A stretch of 64,000 bases of DNA, taken from assembly GCF_003945595.2 (NCBI RefSeq), contig NW_024104558.1, forward strand, positions 62,001-126,000, written 5' to 3'. Every line of letters starts with the position of its first letter. The first letter of the stretch is position 1. The notes beneath the pieces were generated by a model. That model worked only from the letters and a program-made list of their open reading frames with translations. It had not been told where the DNA came from and did not search any database. The translations under genes were made by a program, and so were the position numbers. Below are positions 53,564-64,000 of the stretch, piece by piece. This DNA is from Pipra filicauda. Its lineage: Eukaryota > Chordata > Aves > Passeriformes > Pipridae.

Positions 53564-53979
53564 GGAGTTGGGGCGGGAAGGGAATTGAGGACAAAGAGAA
53601 AAAGGATCATGGCCAGGCTTTGCTTGACTTTGGGTTGCCCCTGTAGGGCTGGGGCTGCACTCCCCAACCTCATGTCCTTGGCTCCAGAGGTGTTCAGCCC
53701 CCACTGGAGCCGCAGATGGTGCTGAAGGTGCCCCTTGCTCCCCTCTAAACCTCTCACCACCAGCTTATCCTCAGGGAGCAATCCCACTGCTGGTGTGTGC
53801 ACAGAGCGGGGGGAAGGCGGTGTCCCATGTCTGGGGGGGTTTTGGAGACCCTGTGTGAGTGGAGGGGCTCAATCCCAGGAGAAATGAGGCAGGAGGCTGA
53901 AGCAAACCCTGCTGTGCGGCTCCTTCTCCCCCACCTCGGTCTGCACAGAGAACGATGGTGCCGCACAAACCCTAAACCC

Positions 53980-54230
53980 CCGGCAGGGTTTCCCAAAGCT
54001 GCCCCATCCCCTTTCCCCTCGCCAAACCCCCGTACTGGGCACGGCCCGGGCAGGGGAAGGTTTACTCGGGGCTGGGTGAGGCTGACTCAGAGCCGGGCTC
54101 AGCTCTGGGGCTGGAGCGGGAGCGTCTCCCCCGCTCCTCCCGCACCCCCGGCCCGGCCCCGGCGGCTGCAGCAAGACGGGGCCGGTCCCTGCGTGTGCCT
54201 CGCCTTTGTCTGGGCCGGGTGAGCACACAC
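53980..54230 (+). promoter_or_regulatory. CpG-rich patch, possible promoter
   Basis: GC-rich, CpG-containing sequence (GGCACGGCCCGGGC, GGCCCGGCCCCGGCGGCTGC) with a TGACTCA-type site (GGCTGACTCAG, about 54079). It ends at GGCCGGGTGAGCAC, which could be a donor near 54217. No known first exon is recognised, and no downstream coding exon supports a gene. Confidence 0.3.
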
Positions 54231-55194
54231 TGCTGCAGGGAGGTGTTTTAACCAGGAAAAAACCACGCGGGGCTCGATTGTTCCCCGAACCCGTGGAAAA
54301 TTCCTCCTGTTCCCTCTCCCCTTTGCTCGAGCAGCTCCAAAACATGCGCGTAGGGGAAGGGGGGGAGGAGGGAGGTGTCTGTACCTTTGGGGTGGGAGCT
54401 GCTGCTCTTTCATTCCTGCCTCTAAATGATTTATTGGGAAAGACTCGCTGGGAGAAGCACAGCAATCACGGAGCGTTTTGGGACCAGCCATTTAAATGTC
54501 ACCCGGGAAAGAATGGGAACAAATGAATCCCTGCCACCCCATCCCCCATCCCTCCCCTTCCCATCTGGCACAAGCCAAAGCAGATGGCAGAGGTGGCCGT
54601 GGCAGAGGGTGCTGGGCCATCCCTGCCAGTCCCGAGCTCCCCTGGGCTGGGGGCACTTCCCTGGGCAGAGGGACAGGGAATGGGCAGGGGTGGCTGATGG
54701 CAGGGTGCCCCATGGCAGGGGGTGATGTGCTGGCCCTGGGCAGTGCTTTGGGTCTCGTCCTACAAACTCTATGGGTCCCTCCATCCTTCCTGCCCCTCAT
54801 CCTGGGTCCCTCCTGCCTCTTCCCCATGGATTTGCTTTGCTGGGCTGCTCCGGTTTCATTTCATTGCCTTTTTCAGACCCTGCCTTTTTAACCTGCATTT
54901 CTGGCTCCTTTGCTCGCCCATGTCCCCGATTCTTCCCCTTCTCCCTTTTCTGTTCCCTGCTCCCTCTGCTCCCAGTGCTGCCCAGCTTTCCCCTTCACCT
55001 CCTGCTCTGCCTCTTGTGTTTCCTTTGTGTTCTTGGATATAAGGAAAGGAAAATCTCGCTGAGACACGGCTGAGAGGCTTTTCATTAAGATTTGAGGCTG
55101 ACTGGGGTGACTTTTTAACTCCCTTTTTTAATTCCCTGTGCAAACCATGCCTTCCCTCAGCACTCTGCACTATAGGCTGGGTGGGGAGGGGGAT

Positions 55195-55545
55195 TTCTGC
55201 TTCTGGGATGTGCTGAGCAGGGGATCAAGGTGATTCCTGGCTGTGGGATGTGGTGAGCAGTGGATCAAGGATGATTTGGGGTTGTGGGGTGTGAACAGTG
55301 GATCAAGGAGGATTCCTGGTTGTGGGATGTGAGCAGTGGACAAAGGATGATTTGGGGTTGTGGGATGTGGTGAGCAGTGGATCAAGGCTGATTTGGGGTT
55401 GTGGGATATGAGCAGTGGATCAAGGATGATTTTGGGTTGTGAGATGTGGGAAACAGTGGATTGAGGATCATTCCTGGCTGTGGGATGTGGGAAGCAGTGG
55501 ATCAAGGATGATTTTGGGTCATGGGATGTGGCGAGCAGTGGATTG
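55195..55545. repeat. Minisatellite, period about 46 bp
   Basis: About eight imperfect units of the type GTGGGATGTGGTGAGCAGTGGATCAAGGATGATTTGGGGTT (written as two halves joined here only to show order: GTGGGATGTG... then GGATCAAGGATG...). Some units lose the GGTG portion. Confidence 0.93.
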
Positions 55546-56291
55546 TGTTTCTGGTCAGGGCACAGGAAAAACTGTTGCTTGGCTGCTGGAAGCTGAACTG
55601 AACAAACCTCTGGAAGATCCTGTTGTTTTGGGGGGTGGATTCAGGGTTGAACCCTGTGACAAAAATGCAAAGTGCTCCAGTAAACTCATCTGGGATCTTC
55701 TACAGCCCATCCCAGTGGATTTATTTACCCTCCTGTGTTGTGGAGCACAGCAAATGTGATTCCCTCTGTTCCCAGGCAGGAAAGCTGTCACTCTGTGGGA
55801 TGGGGGGATCAGCCCTGAGCAGAGCCCACTGTAGGTCCAGAGCTGGAGCTCAGCCCAAGCCTCCTGCAAGGATTTCTGCAGCCTGTGCCCATCAGCCCCA
55901 TTGTGCTCGTGGAATGCCATGGGCTGCCCAGACAGGCCTCTCCTCTCTGCCCCTGGTGTGAGCTGGGCTGATCCTCAAACATTCCCTGGATTGGTGTTCC
56001 TGGCACCTGCAATGCTTTTGGCACCCAAGAGGCTCGGGCTGGGCCCTTTTGCCTGGATTTTTGCCTCTTCAATTTGTTTTCTTCTGCTCTGAAATCCCTC
56101 CTGTGCCCCCAGTGTCTCTGAAACTTGGTAGAGCCTCTTCCCCAGGGGGTGGAACAGGAGATCCAGGTCCTTAGCTGGGGCTGCCTGTGGGATGTGACAG
56201 GAGCCACCCAACTGCCACTGTCATTGCCTTCACTCTCTAGTGCTCAAATCCAGGTTTGTAGCAAATCCTGACTCCTACAGAAACCAAGGGA

Positions 56292-56342
56292 GGGAAAATC
56301 ATGGAAAGTCCTGAGCTGGAAGGGACCCACAAGGATCACTGA
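56292..56342 (-). mobile_element. CR1 tip remnant
   Basis: AATCATGGAAAGTCCTGAGC followed by TGGAAGGGACCCACAAGGAT. This is only the 3' tip of the second CR1 type. Confidence 0.6.
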
Positions 56343-57775
56343 GGGAGCTGGAGGCATGTCCTTGTCTAGTGAGGAGCTGCTCCTGTCATTCCTCTCCATT
56401 TATTCTCTTTTTTCCCCAAGACCTTGAGCTCTCAGATTTCTCTTCACTGCCCAGGCCTGGCCGGGACAGCAGGGAGGGACATTGGAAGGGTTTCATTTCA
56501 AGCACTTGGGAAACTGCAGCTGAAGTGCAGGAACTCTGCAGTGACCTCCTGTCCCTTCTTGCCTTTGAATTCCTCACTTCCCTCTTTTCCATGGAAGGGG
56601 AGAGCTGCTCTATTTAGGGACTGGTGAACTCCTCATCAAAGGCATCTCCAGTTACTTTTCTGTGGCTCTCGAGGTCCCAGTTCACTGTTTTTCCCTGGAA
56701 TGATGGTGTGGGAAGGCAGGGATGGAGCCAGGTGTGGCTCCCAAACCAGTCCCTGGAGCCTCTGCCTTCCCCCCACACCAGCAGCCTGTCCCTGCTCAGC
56801 TTTGGCAATGATTGCACTCAGGAACCAGGACTTGTGGGACTGAGCTCATGGCACCGGCGAGTTCCGCGACTGGAGCGATCCCACGGCATTTTTTCCACGT
56901 GAACAACACCAAGAATCCCTTTTTTGGGCACACGGTGCATCCCACCACGGGCACAGTCACACCCAGAGGCACCCACAGGGCTACAGGGAATCCAGAGCCC
57001 AGGGAATCTGGAGAAAGGTGGGGTGGAACTGGTGTAAATCCACAGTAATTCCACTGGTTCTGCTGGAGTTAGACCAGAATTTCTGTCCATGTCACTGACA
57101 TGTGGGGACACAGCCTGAAGGACATGGGGAATTGAAGCCAATCTGGGAATTTCCTGGCAGTGACCTTCATGCCAGGAGGCAGAAATTGGGACAGCAGCAG
57201 AAGGAGCAGCTGGAGGTTGGATCCAGGTTGGATCCTGCCATGCCCAGAAGTTTATTCACTGTTTTCTTGCTACACTCCGTCTCACTCAGTCTGTAAATCA
57301 CCCTCCCTTTGTACCTCCTCGGATCCCCAATTGGCAGAAGTTACACAGTTTTACCGCTTATGCCATTTTCTGGCCCGTTTATGTCCCATAAATTAAGTCA
57401 ACGATGAGCCTGGCGTGGGATCTTGGAAGTTTTCCCCAGCAGGATCAGCGTCTCCCCTTTAATTAAATCACAGGTTCCTTGTGAATCCTCGTGCTGTGAA
57501 AAGCCTTAACACAGTAATTTATGGGAAATCTGGTTTGATGTGCAGACCTGGGCCCTGCTTTTACCCCTGGACACAATTCCAGAGCTCCTGTAAATCCTCT
57601 GGCTTTGCTGGCTCTGCGAGTCAGGGGCTGAGCAGGCCCGAGTCTGAATTTGGGCTGAGTCTGAGAGCACAGACCCTCCCTCCAGGTGGGTTTTAAACCC
57701 TTTCCCACAGTATGGAAACTTGGCTTCAGCTGCATCCCACAGCAATGAGATCCATGTCTCACTTCCATGTCTGTA

Positions 57776-58062
57776 GGCACTGATCTCTCTGGGACCAGGG
57801 ACAGGACCCGGGGAAGGGCTGGAGCTGTGCCAGGGGGTTGGGATGGATCTCAGGGAAAGGTTCTTCCCCCACAGGGTGCTGGGGCACTGCCCAGGCTCCC
57901 CAGGGCAGTGGGCACGGCCCCAAGGCTGCCAGAGCTCCAGGAGCGTTTGGACAACGCTCTGAGGGACAGGGTGGGATTGTTGGGGTGTCTGTGCAGGGCC
58001 AGGAGTTGGACTGGATGATCCCTGTGGGTCCCTTCCCACTCAGGATATTCTGTGATTCAATA
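57776..58062 (+). mobile_element. CR1 LINE 3' fragment (second CR1 type)
   Basis: Plus-strand copy with GGAAAGGTTCTTCCCCCACA, GGAGCGTTTGGACAACGCTC and the tip TATTCTGTGATTCAATAA. It closely matches the minus copies at 8.3 and 44.3 kb. Confidence 0.88.
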
Positions 58063-59464
58063 ATGAGATTTTTCTGGATTTCAACCTGTTGCTTTCTAGT
58101 TCCATCTGGACCCCACTTGTTGTGCTTTGTGAGTTGGGGGAGGACTCCTCCCTTTCTGGAGCTCTCTGGGGTGGTTTTTTCCCTTCCAAGCTGACATTTT
58201 CCTCTCCTCAGTCCTTCCTCTGGTGGAGGCTCTGCCCTGTGCCCCACACCCACCCCTTTCCTTTCTTATCTGTGCCTTTTCCAGGGGATCAGAGAGTGCC
58301 CAGGGGATTCCTGCAAACACAGGATGCTTTTTATCCACCATCATCCCTCCACCACTCACAGCAATCCCCTGGGAGGCCTTTTTGCTGCCTCAGCCTGAGC
58401 TGCCCTTTGCACAGTTCCATCCCCAGAGGTCCCTGAGCAGCATCAGCTCCTTTGCAGCCCAGCTCTGCACAGGGGTGATGGCTTTTCAAAGAACCAGAGT
58501 GATCCTGGTTATGGATTGTGGTGCCTGGATCCCACCCCTCCTTCTGAGAGCTGGAGACAGCTCCAACCAGCAGCAGGTAAAATGGAAGGCAGGAGAAATG
58601 TCCCTGGGATGGAGGATTTCCCTGTGTGAGTGGAAGAGTCTCTGCCCAGCCAGGGCACTCCTCCTGTCCCACTGGGGGATGGGGGAACAAAGCAGTGGGC
58701 AGGGAAGCTGCTCCAGTTCCTCTGGGCACAGCAGGAGTTGTCCCATGTGATAGTGTTTGGTGCCACACCAGATTTCCCCTCCTTGTCCCACCCTCTGCTC
58801 CAGGGCAAACCCTGTGTCCCTGGGACAGGAGGGATCCAGGCAGCTCCCATCAGGCAGGAGGTGCCACAGGGGTGTCCAAAATCTGGGTTTTAAAAAACAG
58901 CCCCAAATGTTAACACATGTAAAGCATCTGCTTGGCAGAGACACCACATGTCCAACCCCACATGTCAGATCCTTTCCAGCCCTTTTCCACATCCCGGCCT
59001 GTCGTTCCCACTGCCCTGCCTGCTTAGTCCTATTTATAGAGCGCCTTTCAACGGAGTCTCTGGGCTTTTAACCTTTATTCTTGGAAAATTATTCACTTCT
59101 TGGACCTGCCAGGGAGCAATTACTCACCCAAACTCCTCCCCAGCCCGACTTGAAAAGAAATTCCCACGAGGCAGCGTCGGATTCCCCGCGGCCAAGCCCC
59201 GGCTGTGCCTCGTGCCAGGGCCTGTCCCGGCCTGTCCCGGGGCTCTCAGCCTGGCTCTGCTCTTCATTCACCTGCACAAAGGCTTTGCTGCCTTTGATGC
59301 TTCTCCCATGAGATCACAGCCCTTCCCAGGCAGGAGCAAAATGCTCCCAATGGGATCCTGGCACCGGCTTTCTCCAAGTTTCTTCCTCGTTCTCTTCTCC
59401 TCACCTGCCGGGCCACCACACTGTCTGGAAATGTTCAGAAAACGTGGATGTGGCACTGGGGGAC

Positions 59465-59535
59465 ATGGTGCTGATTGATGGCTGGACTTAATGATCTTAA
59501 GGATCTTTTCCAGCCTGGATGATTCCGTGGTTCTC
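59465..59535 (+). mobile_element. CR1 tip remnant (older type)
   Basis: GGCTGGACTTAATGATCTTA, then GGATCTTTTCCAGCCTGGAT and GATTCCGTGGTTCT, the 3' end of an older CR1 subfamily. Confidence 0.7.
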
Positions 59536-60504
59536 TGGTCGCTGCAGGACGGAAGATCCCAGTGGGGAAGATCCCAAAGATTTGAAGCTCAGAGCCCAGC
59601 AATTTGGGGGGGTGGTTGGTTCCCCAGCTGGGGATGGCTTCTGTGGAGCCACCAGCATTCCTAAAGCACCTCCCTGGCGTTCTGTAGGGTGGGGATTAAC
59701 CAGCAGGTTGCTGGAGATGAGTGTCCCTGCCTGGGATCCACCAACACCACCAGAGCCTGGTGGGGATGGAGAAGGTTCTTCTGGCCCACATCTCTGGAAG
59801 GCAGAGGTGGTTAAAGGGGTGGTATCTTCTGCTCTTCTTGCTCTTGCTGGTAATATCCTTGGATATGTACAACATGGAACCACCTGCAGAGACCTCGGGG
59901 GCCGTGCCCTGCTGGCCCTGCTCCTTCCTGAAGTGCAGATCCCTGAGCCTGGCAAACACCTGGAGACTGGGAGCAGCTGGTGCCTGAGGCTTCTGCAGTG
60001 TTTGGTATGGAAAAACCCCCTCGTGGTTCTGAGTGGCTCATTTGGGGCCTCACTTGGGGCTGGAGGAGGAAATTCCTGCAGGCTGTTGTTTGAATTTCAG
60101 TGGAACAGGAAGAGAAAAGCAACAGAAGGGCTCAGCTGACTCTGCTTTTATCCCCCAGTGAGGCAGGCTGGGCACGTGTGGGGTGAGGAGGAGGGAGGGG
60201 AACTGGTGAAATGTGGGTAGTTGTGGTAAAATGTTTGGTTTGAAGTTTTGCTGCAAACTGGGTCCCTTGAAGAGCTTCAGCGCAGCCCTGAGGCACCGCC
60301 CAGGGCAGCTGAACTTCCATCAAACCCCAAACAGCAGAGCCAGGGCTGGGAGGGGACACCCAGGCCCTGCTACTGCCCTCCAAACCCCCTCCATCTACTC
60401 TGCCAGGAGGGAGCCCACAGCTGGATCCAGGTCCCTGCTCCTTTAGTTGGGATGGACAAAGTCACCAAACCTTCACTGTCACTTGAAGAGTCCTGATCCA
60501 GGAG

Positions 60505-60900
60505 ATCCCAGGATTCCAGACTGATTTGGGTTGGGAGGGACCTTAAAGCCCATCCAGTCCCACCCCCTGCCATGGGCAGGGACACCTTCCATCAGCCCAG
60601 GTTGCTCCAAGCCCTGTCCAACCTGGCCTTGGACACTCCCAGGGATGGGGCAGCCACAGCTGCTCTGGGCAACCTGTGCCAGGGCCTCCCCACCCTCACA
60701 GCCAGCAATTCCTTCCCAATATCCCATCTCACCCTTGAGACCGTTCCCCCTTGTCCTGTCCCTTCAGGTCCTTGTCCTCAGTCCCTCTCCAGCTCTCCTG
60801 GAGCCCCTTTAGGCCCTGGAAGGGGCTCTCAGCTCTCCCTGGAGCCTTCTCTCCTCCAGGTGACCCCCCCAGCTCTCCCAGCCTGGCTCCATGGATGTGA
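60505..60900 (-). mobile_element. CR1 LINE 3' fragment, long
   Basis: Begins near GATCCCAGGATTCCAGACTG and carries the whole common CR1 3' UTR (CACCCCCTGCCATGGGCAGG; CAGCAATTCCTTCCCAATAT; CTCTCCAGCTCTCCTGGAGC; CTTCTCTCCTCCAGG). Minus orientation. Confidence 0.88.
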
Positions 60901-61684
60901 GGGCACAGCCAGGGACAGATCCCAGCTGGCAGGGACAGGGAGCATTTTCCTGCTGGGGAGCAGCTCCTCACCTGCTCCTCTGCCCACTCCTGCCCCTGTT
61001 GCCGTTGTTTCATCATTCCATCATCACTTCCAATATTGGTTCTCCCAGAGCCTGCAGGCTCCTGCCCCAGCTCCTCCCTGGCTCGCTGCCCTTTCCCTGC
61101 GTGTCTCTGCACCTTCCTGCCCCAGCCTGGGGCACATTTCATTTCTTTGGGCCTTTTCTGCCAAGAAATACCAGACTGGTGTCGTAGACAATCCTGGGAA
61201 CTCAGTCAGTCTGTGTTGAACTCTGTGAGCCAGGGTGTGATCCACACCCTGCCCCGGAACACGGCCCAGGCTCTGGGATTGGGTGGGAATGAGGGGCAGG
61301 AGGGAAAAGAGAAGGGTCAGTGCTCACGTTATCATGTGGGGTTGGAGAGAAAACAGCATAAAAACCCGGGCAGAGCTCCAGACTGGATGATTCCTTAACT
61401 TTTGGGAGCCACCCTGGGTGGAGGGACTTCAAGTCCCTTGGAAGCCCTTCCTCCAGGAGCCCCCTTGCACTCAAGGTTCATTCCTGAATCCTCTCCTCTG
61501 TCACTCCTTAAAAAAATCCACCAAAGCTTGTATTAATCATGGCAAGCTGGGGATTGGGTTGCAGCCTGGCTGTTCCAGGGTATTTACTTCCCTGTGGGGA
61601 TGATGGAGCTGAGGAGGAGGATCAGGCCCAAAGAGGGGCCTTTGTGATGCCAAAGAGCCACAGATTTCCTTGTAAATCTCCTGT

Positions 61685-61852
61685 GACCCCCTGGAGAGCT
61701 GGGGGTGCTCACCTGGAGGAGAGAAGGCTCCAGGGAGACCTGAGAGCCCCTTCCAGGGCCTAAAGAGGGTCCAGGAGAGCTGGAGAGGAACTTGGGACAA
61801 GGGATGGAGGGACAGGACAAAGGGGAATGGCTTCCCAGTGCCAGAGGGAATT
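61685..61852 (+). mobile_element. CR1 LINE fragment, 3' truncated
   Basis: Plus-strand blocks GGAGAGAAGGCTCCAGGGAG, CCTTCCAGGGCCTAAAGAGG and CAAAGGGGAATGGCTTCCC. It lacks the usual 3' tip and instead ends in an AT-rich AAATACAAATCTTGTTG stretch, so the 3' end was lost after insertion. Confidence 0.75.
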
Positions 61853-63644
61853 TTAAAATACAAATCTTGTTGTATTTACGTAAATCTTGTTGTATTTTAA
61901 ATACAATCTGCTGTTTGAGCAGGACATGGCTCAGGAACATGTGTCCAGCAGGGACATTTTGGGAAAGACCTAGAAAACATTAAAGACCATGAGCCTTGAT
62001 GTCTTCTTTCTTTGGAATTGGTGGCACTGGACAGGATGGGTTAAGTGTGGTGAGCAAAAAATTAATAATCAAGAATGCGGCTTTGGAAAGGGAGTTTGCT
62101 GCTATTTTGAGGCTATTTTAGGCTATTTTGAGGCCTAAATGGTTCCTATTACATAATATATTTCGTTTGGCATTGCCGGATGAAAGTAGGGAGAGGGAAA
62201 GCTGGAACAGAAGGAACTTCACTCCAAACCCTTGTCCCCAGGTCCCAATCTTTTCTGTTCTGCTTTTAATCAGGAGTAGTTTGGACACCAGCTACAATTT
62301 TGGAGAAGGAAGATCGTCCTCAGAGTTTCCAGAACTCAGAAAGAGGACAAAGCACCTCAGGGAGGACCCAGCAGGTGCCTGGCAGGGACAGAGGGCACCA
62401 GGGCAGACAGGCCTGGCCTTGCCAGAACCCAAACCCCTCCAGCCTTCCCAGTGTCCCAAAGGAACTGGGAACCACCTGGTGGGGGGAGCAGGAAAGAGCA
62501 GACTGGGGGGTGAAACTTCTGCCCTTGCTTTCTGGAGTCTGCTGAGTCTCAATTTGGGAATTCCTTGTCTGATAACAGAGAGGGAAATGGGGAACAGGGA
62601 GGGAGGCTCTGAGGAGCTGGGAAAGCCCAGCCCAGGGCCTGGGGGTGGGTGGGACAGTCCTGCTCCTTGTGCTGTCCCTGCAGGACTTCCCGCTGTGCTT
62701 TGGGGTGGATCTGGTACTTTTATGATCCTCCTGAGACCTGAAGCTTTCCTGGAGCATCTCCTGCCTTCAGTGTCCCACAGCCCAGCTCCTGGTGCAGCTG
62801 CTGAAAACTGGGATCGTCCCTGGCCAGGGCAGAGGGATGTTTCTCTAGACACGGACTCGCTGCTTTGGCACGGAGGGGGTTTTAATGTCACTGATGGTGT
62901 CAGGGAGCCTCGGGAGAGGTGCTAAATCCAGCAGGACCTGCTCCCTGTGGGAGCAGAGGGAAGCAGCTCCTTCCTTGGGAGTGACTTGGAAAGGGAGGGA
63001 CAGGTTGGCATCTGCAGCCCCTGCAGTGACAGAACCTCTCGGGATAAAGGTATTAACAAACCAACCAGTGCATCCCTCAGGAAAGTCAGGAAAGATTTGG
63101 GATTATTGGGATATTTATGTATTCCCAGGATGTTCCACCCAAAGCTTCACTTTTGTATCCCTGTCCCGGCTGTTGCAGCCCAAGAGCCCGATCCCAAACA
63201 GCCGTCCAAGGACAATCCATGTGGAATGTCGCGTTCAGGCACAGTTAAGTGCTCGTTTTCTCCTCGTAGCAACGAACAGCAAATCTTCAAAGAGAATAAT
63301 GATGAGCCCTAAGTGGTGCCGGGCTGGGAGATCGTGGAACAATTGGGGAAAACAGCCGGGACTAAAAGCAGCATTTAACGGGATCTGACGCCTCCCGTTC
63401 CCGCTGGCCTGGATGCTGCTCCTGCTGCCAGGCAAAAGGAGGGAAAACCTCTGAGATCTGGGAATTGGAGTATTCGGGTCACACGGGGATTAGAGGGTGG
63501 TCGGTGTGGCTTTAATGTTAAAGCTGCTCTGAACACCTGGAGATCATTCCGTGCCGAGGGATTGATGCTTCCAGAGCTGTCTGGGATGAGCCCCATGGAA
63601 GGATCGTCCTCCACCAGCACCGGGGTCATCTGGCCTGGCTGGGG

Positions 63645-63775
63645 GGTGTGAGTGTCCCTGAGCCCTGGGTGACCCTACAGGGTGACACCCATCAGTCGGG
63701 GGTGTCCCTCACCCCTGTGTGACCCCAGGGGGGTGACACCCATGAGCTGGGGGTGTCCCTCCCCCCTGCGCCATC
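63645..63775. repeat. Tandem repeat, period about 50 bp
   Basis: Two and a half units of GGGGTGTCCCTCACCCCTGT, GTGACCCCAGGGGGGTGACACCCA (shown in parts). Noncoding. Confidence 0.8.
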
Positions 63776-64000
63776 CCCAGGGGTGGGATCTCTGCCTGCA
63801 GGACACTCCCGTGCCGTGCTCTTCCCACCAGACACGGATGTCACAGGGAGGGCAGAGGTTCAGGGTGGAAAGGGCTCCCCTCACCCTCTCTGTCACCCCC
63901 TCTGCTCTTCACAGAGACCTGACAAGCTCATTTCATCCCAGAGCACATCCACCCAGCTCCTGACCAGTGACAAAAGTGTTCCATGTGTGTTTTGTGCCCC

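Larger units (their letters stand above)
41570..64000. other. Gene-free stretch downstream of the OAZ1 promoter
   Basis: In these 22 kb I recognise no protein exon on either strand. The genes expected here by human order (JSRP1, AMH, SF3A2) show no signature, including the cysteine-rich TGF-beta domain of AMH. The longest ORFs (413 codons at 43740, 265 at 62128) lack any domain, and the first runs through a CR1. The content is CR1 fragments, minisatellites, a CpG-rich patch at about 54.1 kb and unique DNA. It could be intergenic or part of a long intron of a gene that starts or ends outside. Confidence 0.6.

Noticed and set aside
62128..62925. 265-codon ORF near the right end
   Set aside because: No domain, low-complexity Pro/Gly segments, no splice or promoter context. 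Comparable ORFs occur by chance throughout this GC-rich window.

Overview
The window looks like a GC-rich piece of a bird genome. Three genes are supported, and they lie in the order and relative orientation known from human 19p13.3: LINGO3 (+, coding exon 22842-24647), PEAK3 (+, coding exons between 31629 and 34025) and OAZ1 (-, five coding exons between 37265 and 41148). Human 19p13.3 has the same block read from the other side. An avian source is inferred from about 19 truncated CR1 LINE fragments on both strands, very short introns in PEAK3 and OAZ1, CpG islands, and many minisatellites. The bird chromosome 28 type of microchromosome is the likely location; a songbird is possible but not proven.

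Layout. 1-22.8 kb has no recognisable coding gene. A strong CpG island at about 560-1210 carries a first-exon-like segment with a clean splice donor (852/853). The rest is CR1 pieces, minisatellites, a long GATA microsatellite, one LTR-like element and a local duplication (15.1 kb and 17.9 kb). A second CpG-rich stretch (about 21950-22240) with three regularly spaced TAATCC motifs sits just before LINGO3. LINGO3 encodes a complete 601-residue LRR-Ig membrane protein in one exon, followed by a probable long 3' UTR. 26.9-30.7 kb is intergenic and CR1-rich. PEAK3 encodes a pseudokinase scaffold of about 571 residues. OAZ1 (antizyme 1) is complete on the minus strand. Its TATA box, CCAAT boxes, UCC-UGA +1 frameshift site and 3' pseudoknot can all be read directly. 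From about 41.6 kb to the end there is no gene I can support, only CR1 fragments, three large minisatellites, a possible second CpG-rich promoter (about 53980-54230) and several non-repetitive AT-rich patches that resemble conserved noncoding elements.

The three genes do not form a pathway. LINGO3 is a neuronal surface LRR-Ig protein, PEAK3 a cytoplasmic signalling scaffold, and OAZ1 the polyamine feedback regulator of ornithine decarboxylase. Their shared feature is conserved synteny. The best-supported special mechanism is the OAZ1 programmed frameshift, which is known biology. No new multi-gene system was found. The most unusual structural observations are a composite CR1 with an inverted end present twice in opposite orientations, a nested local duplication upstream of LINGO3, and a long AT-rich array inside OAZ1 intron 1.
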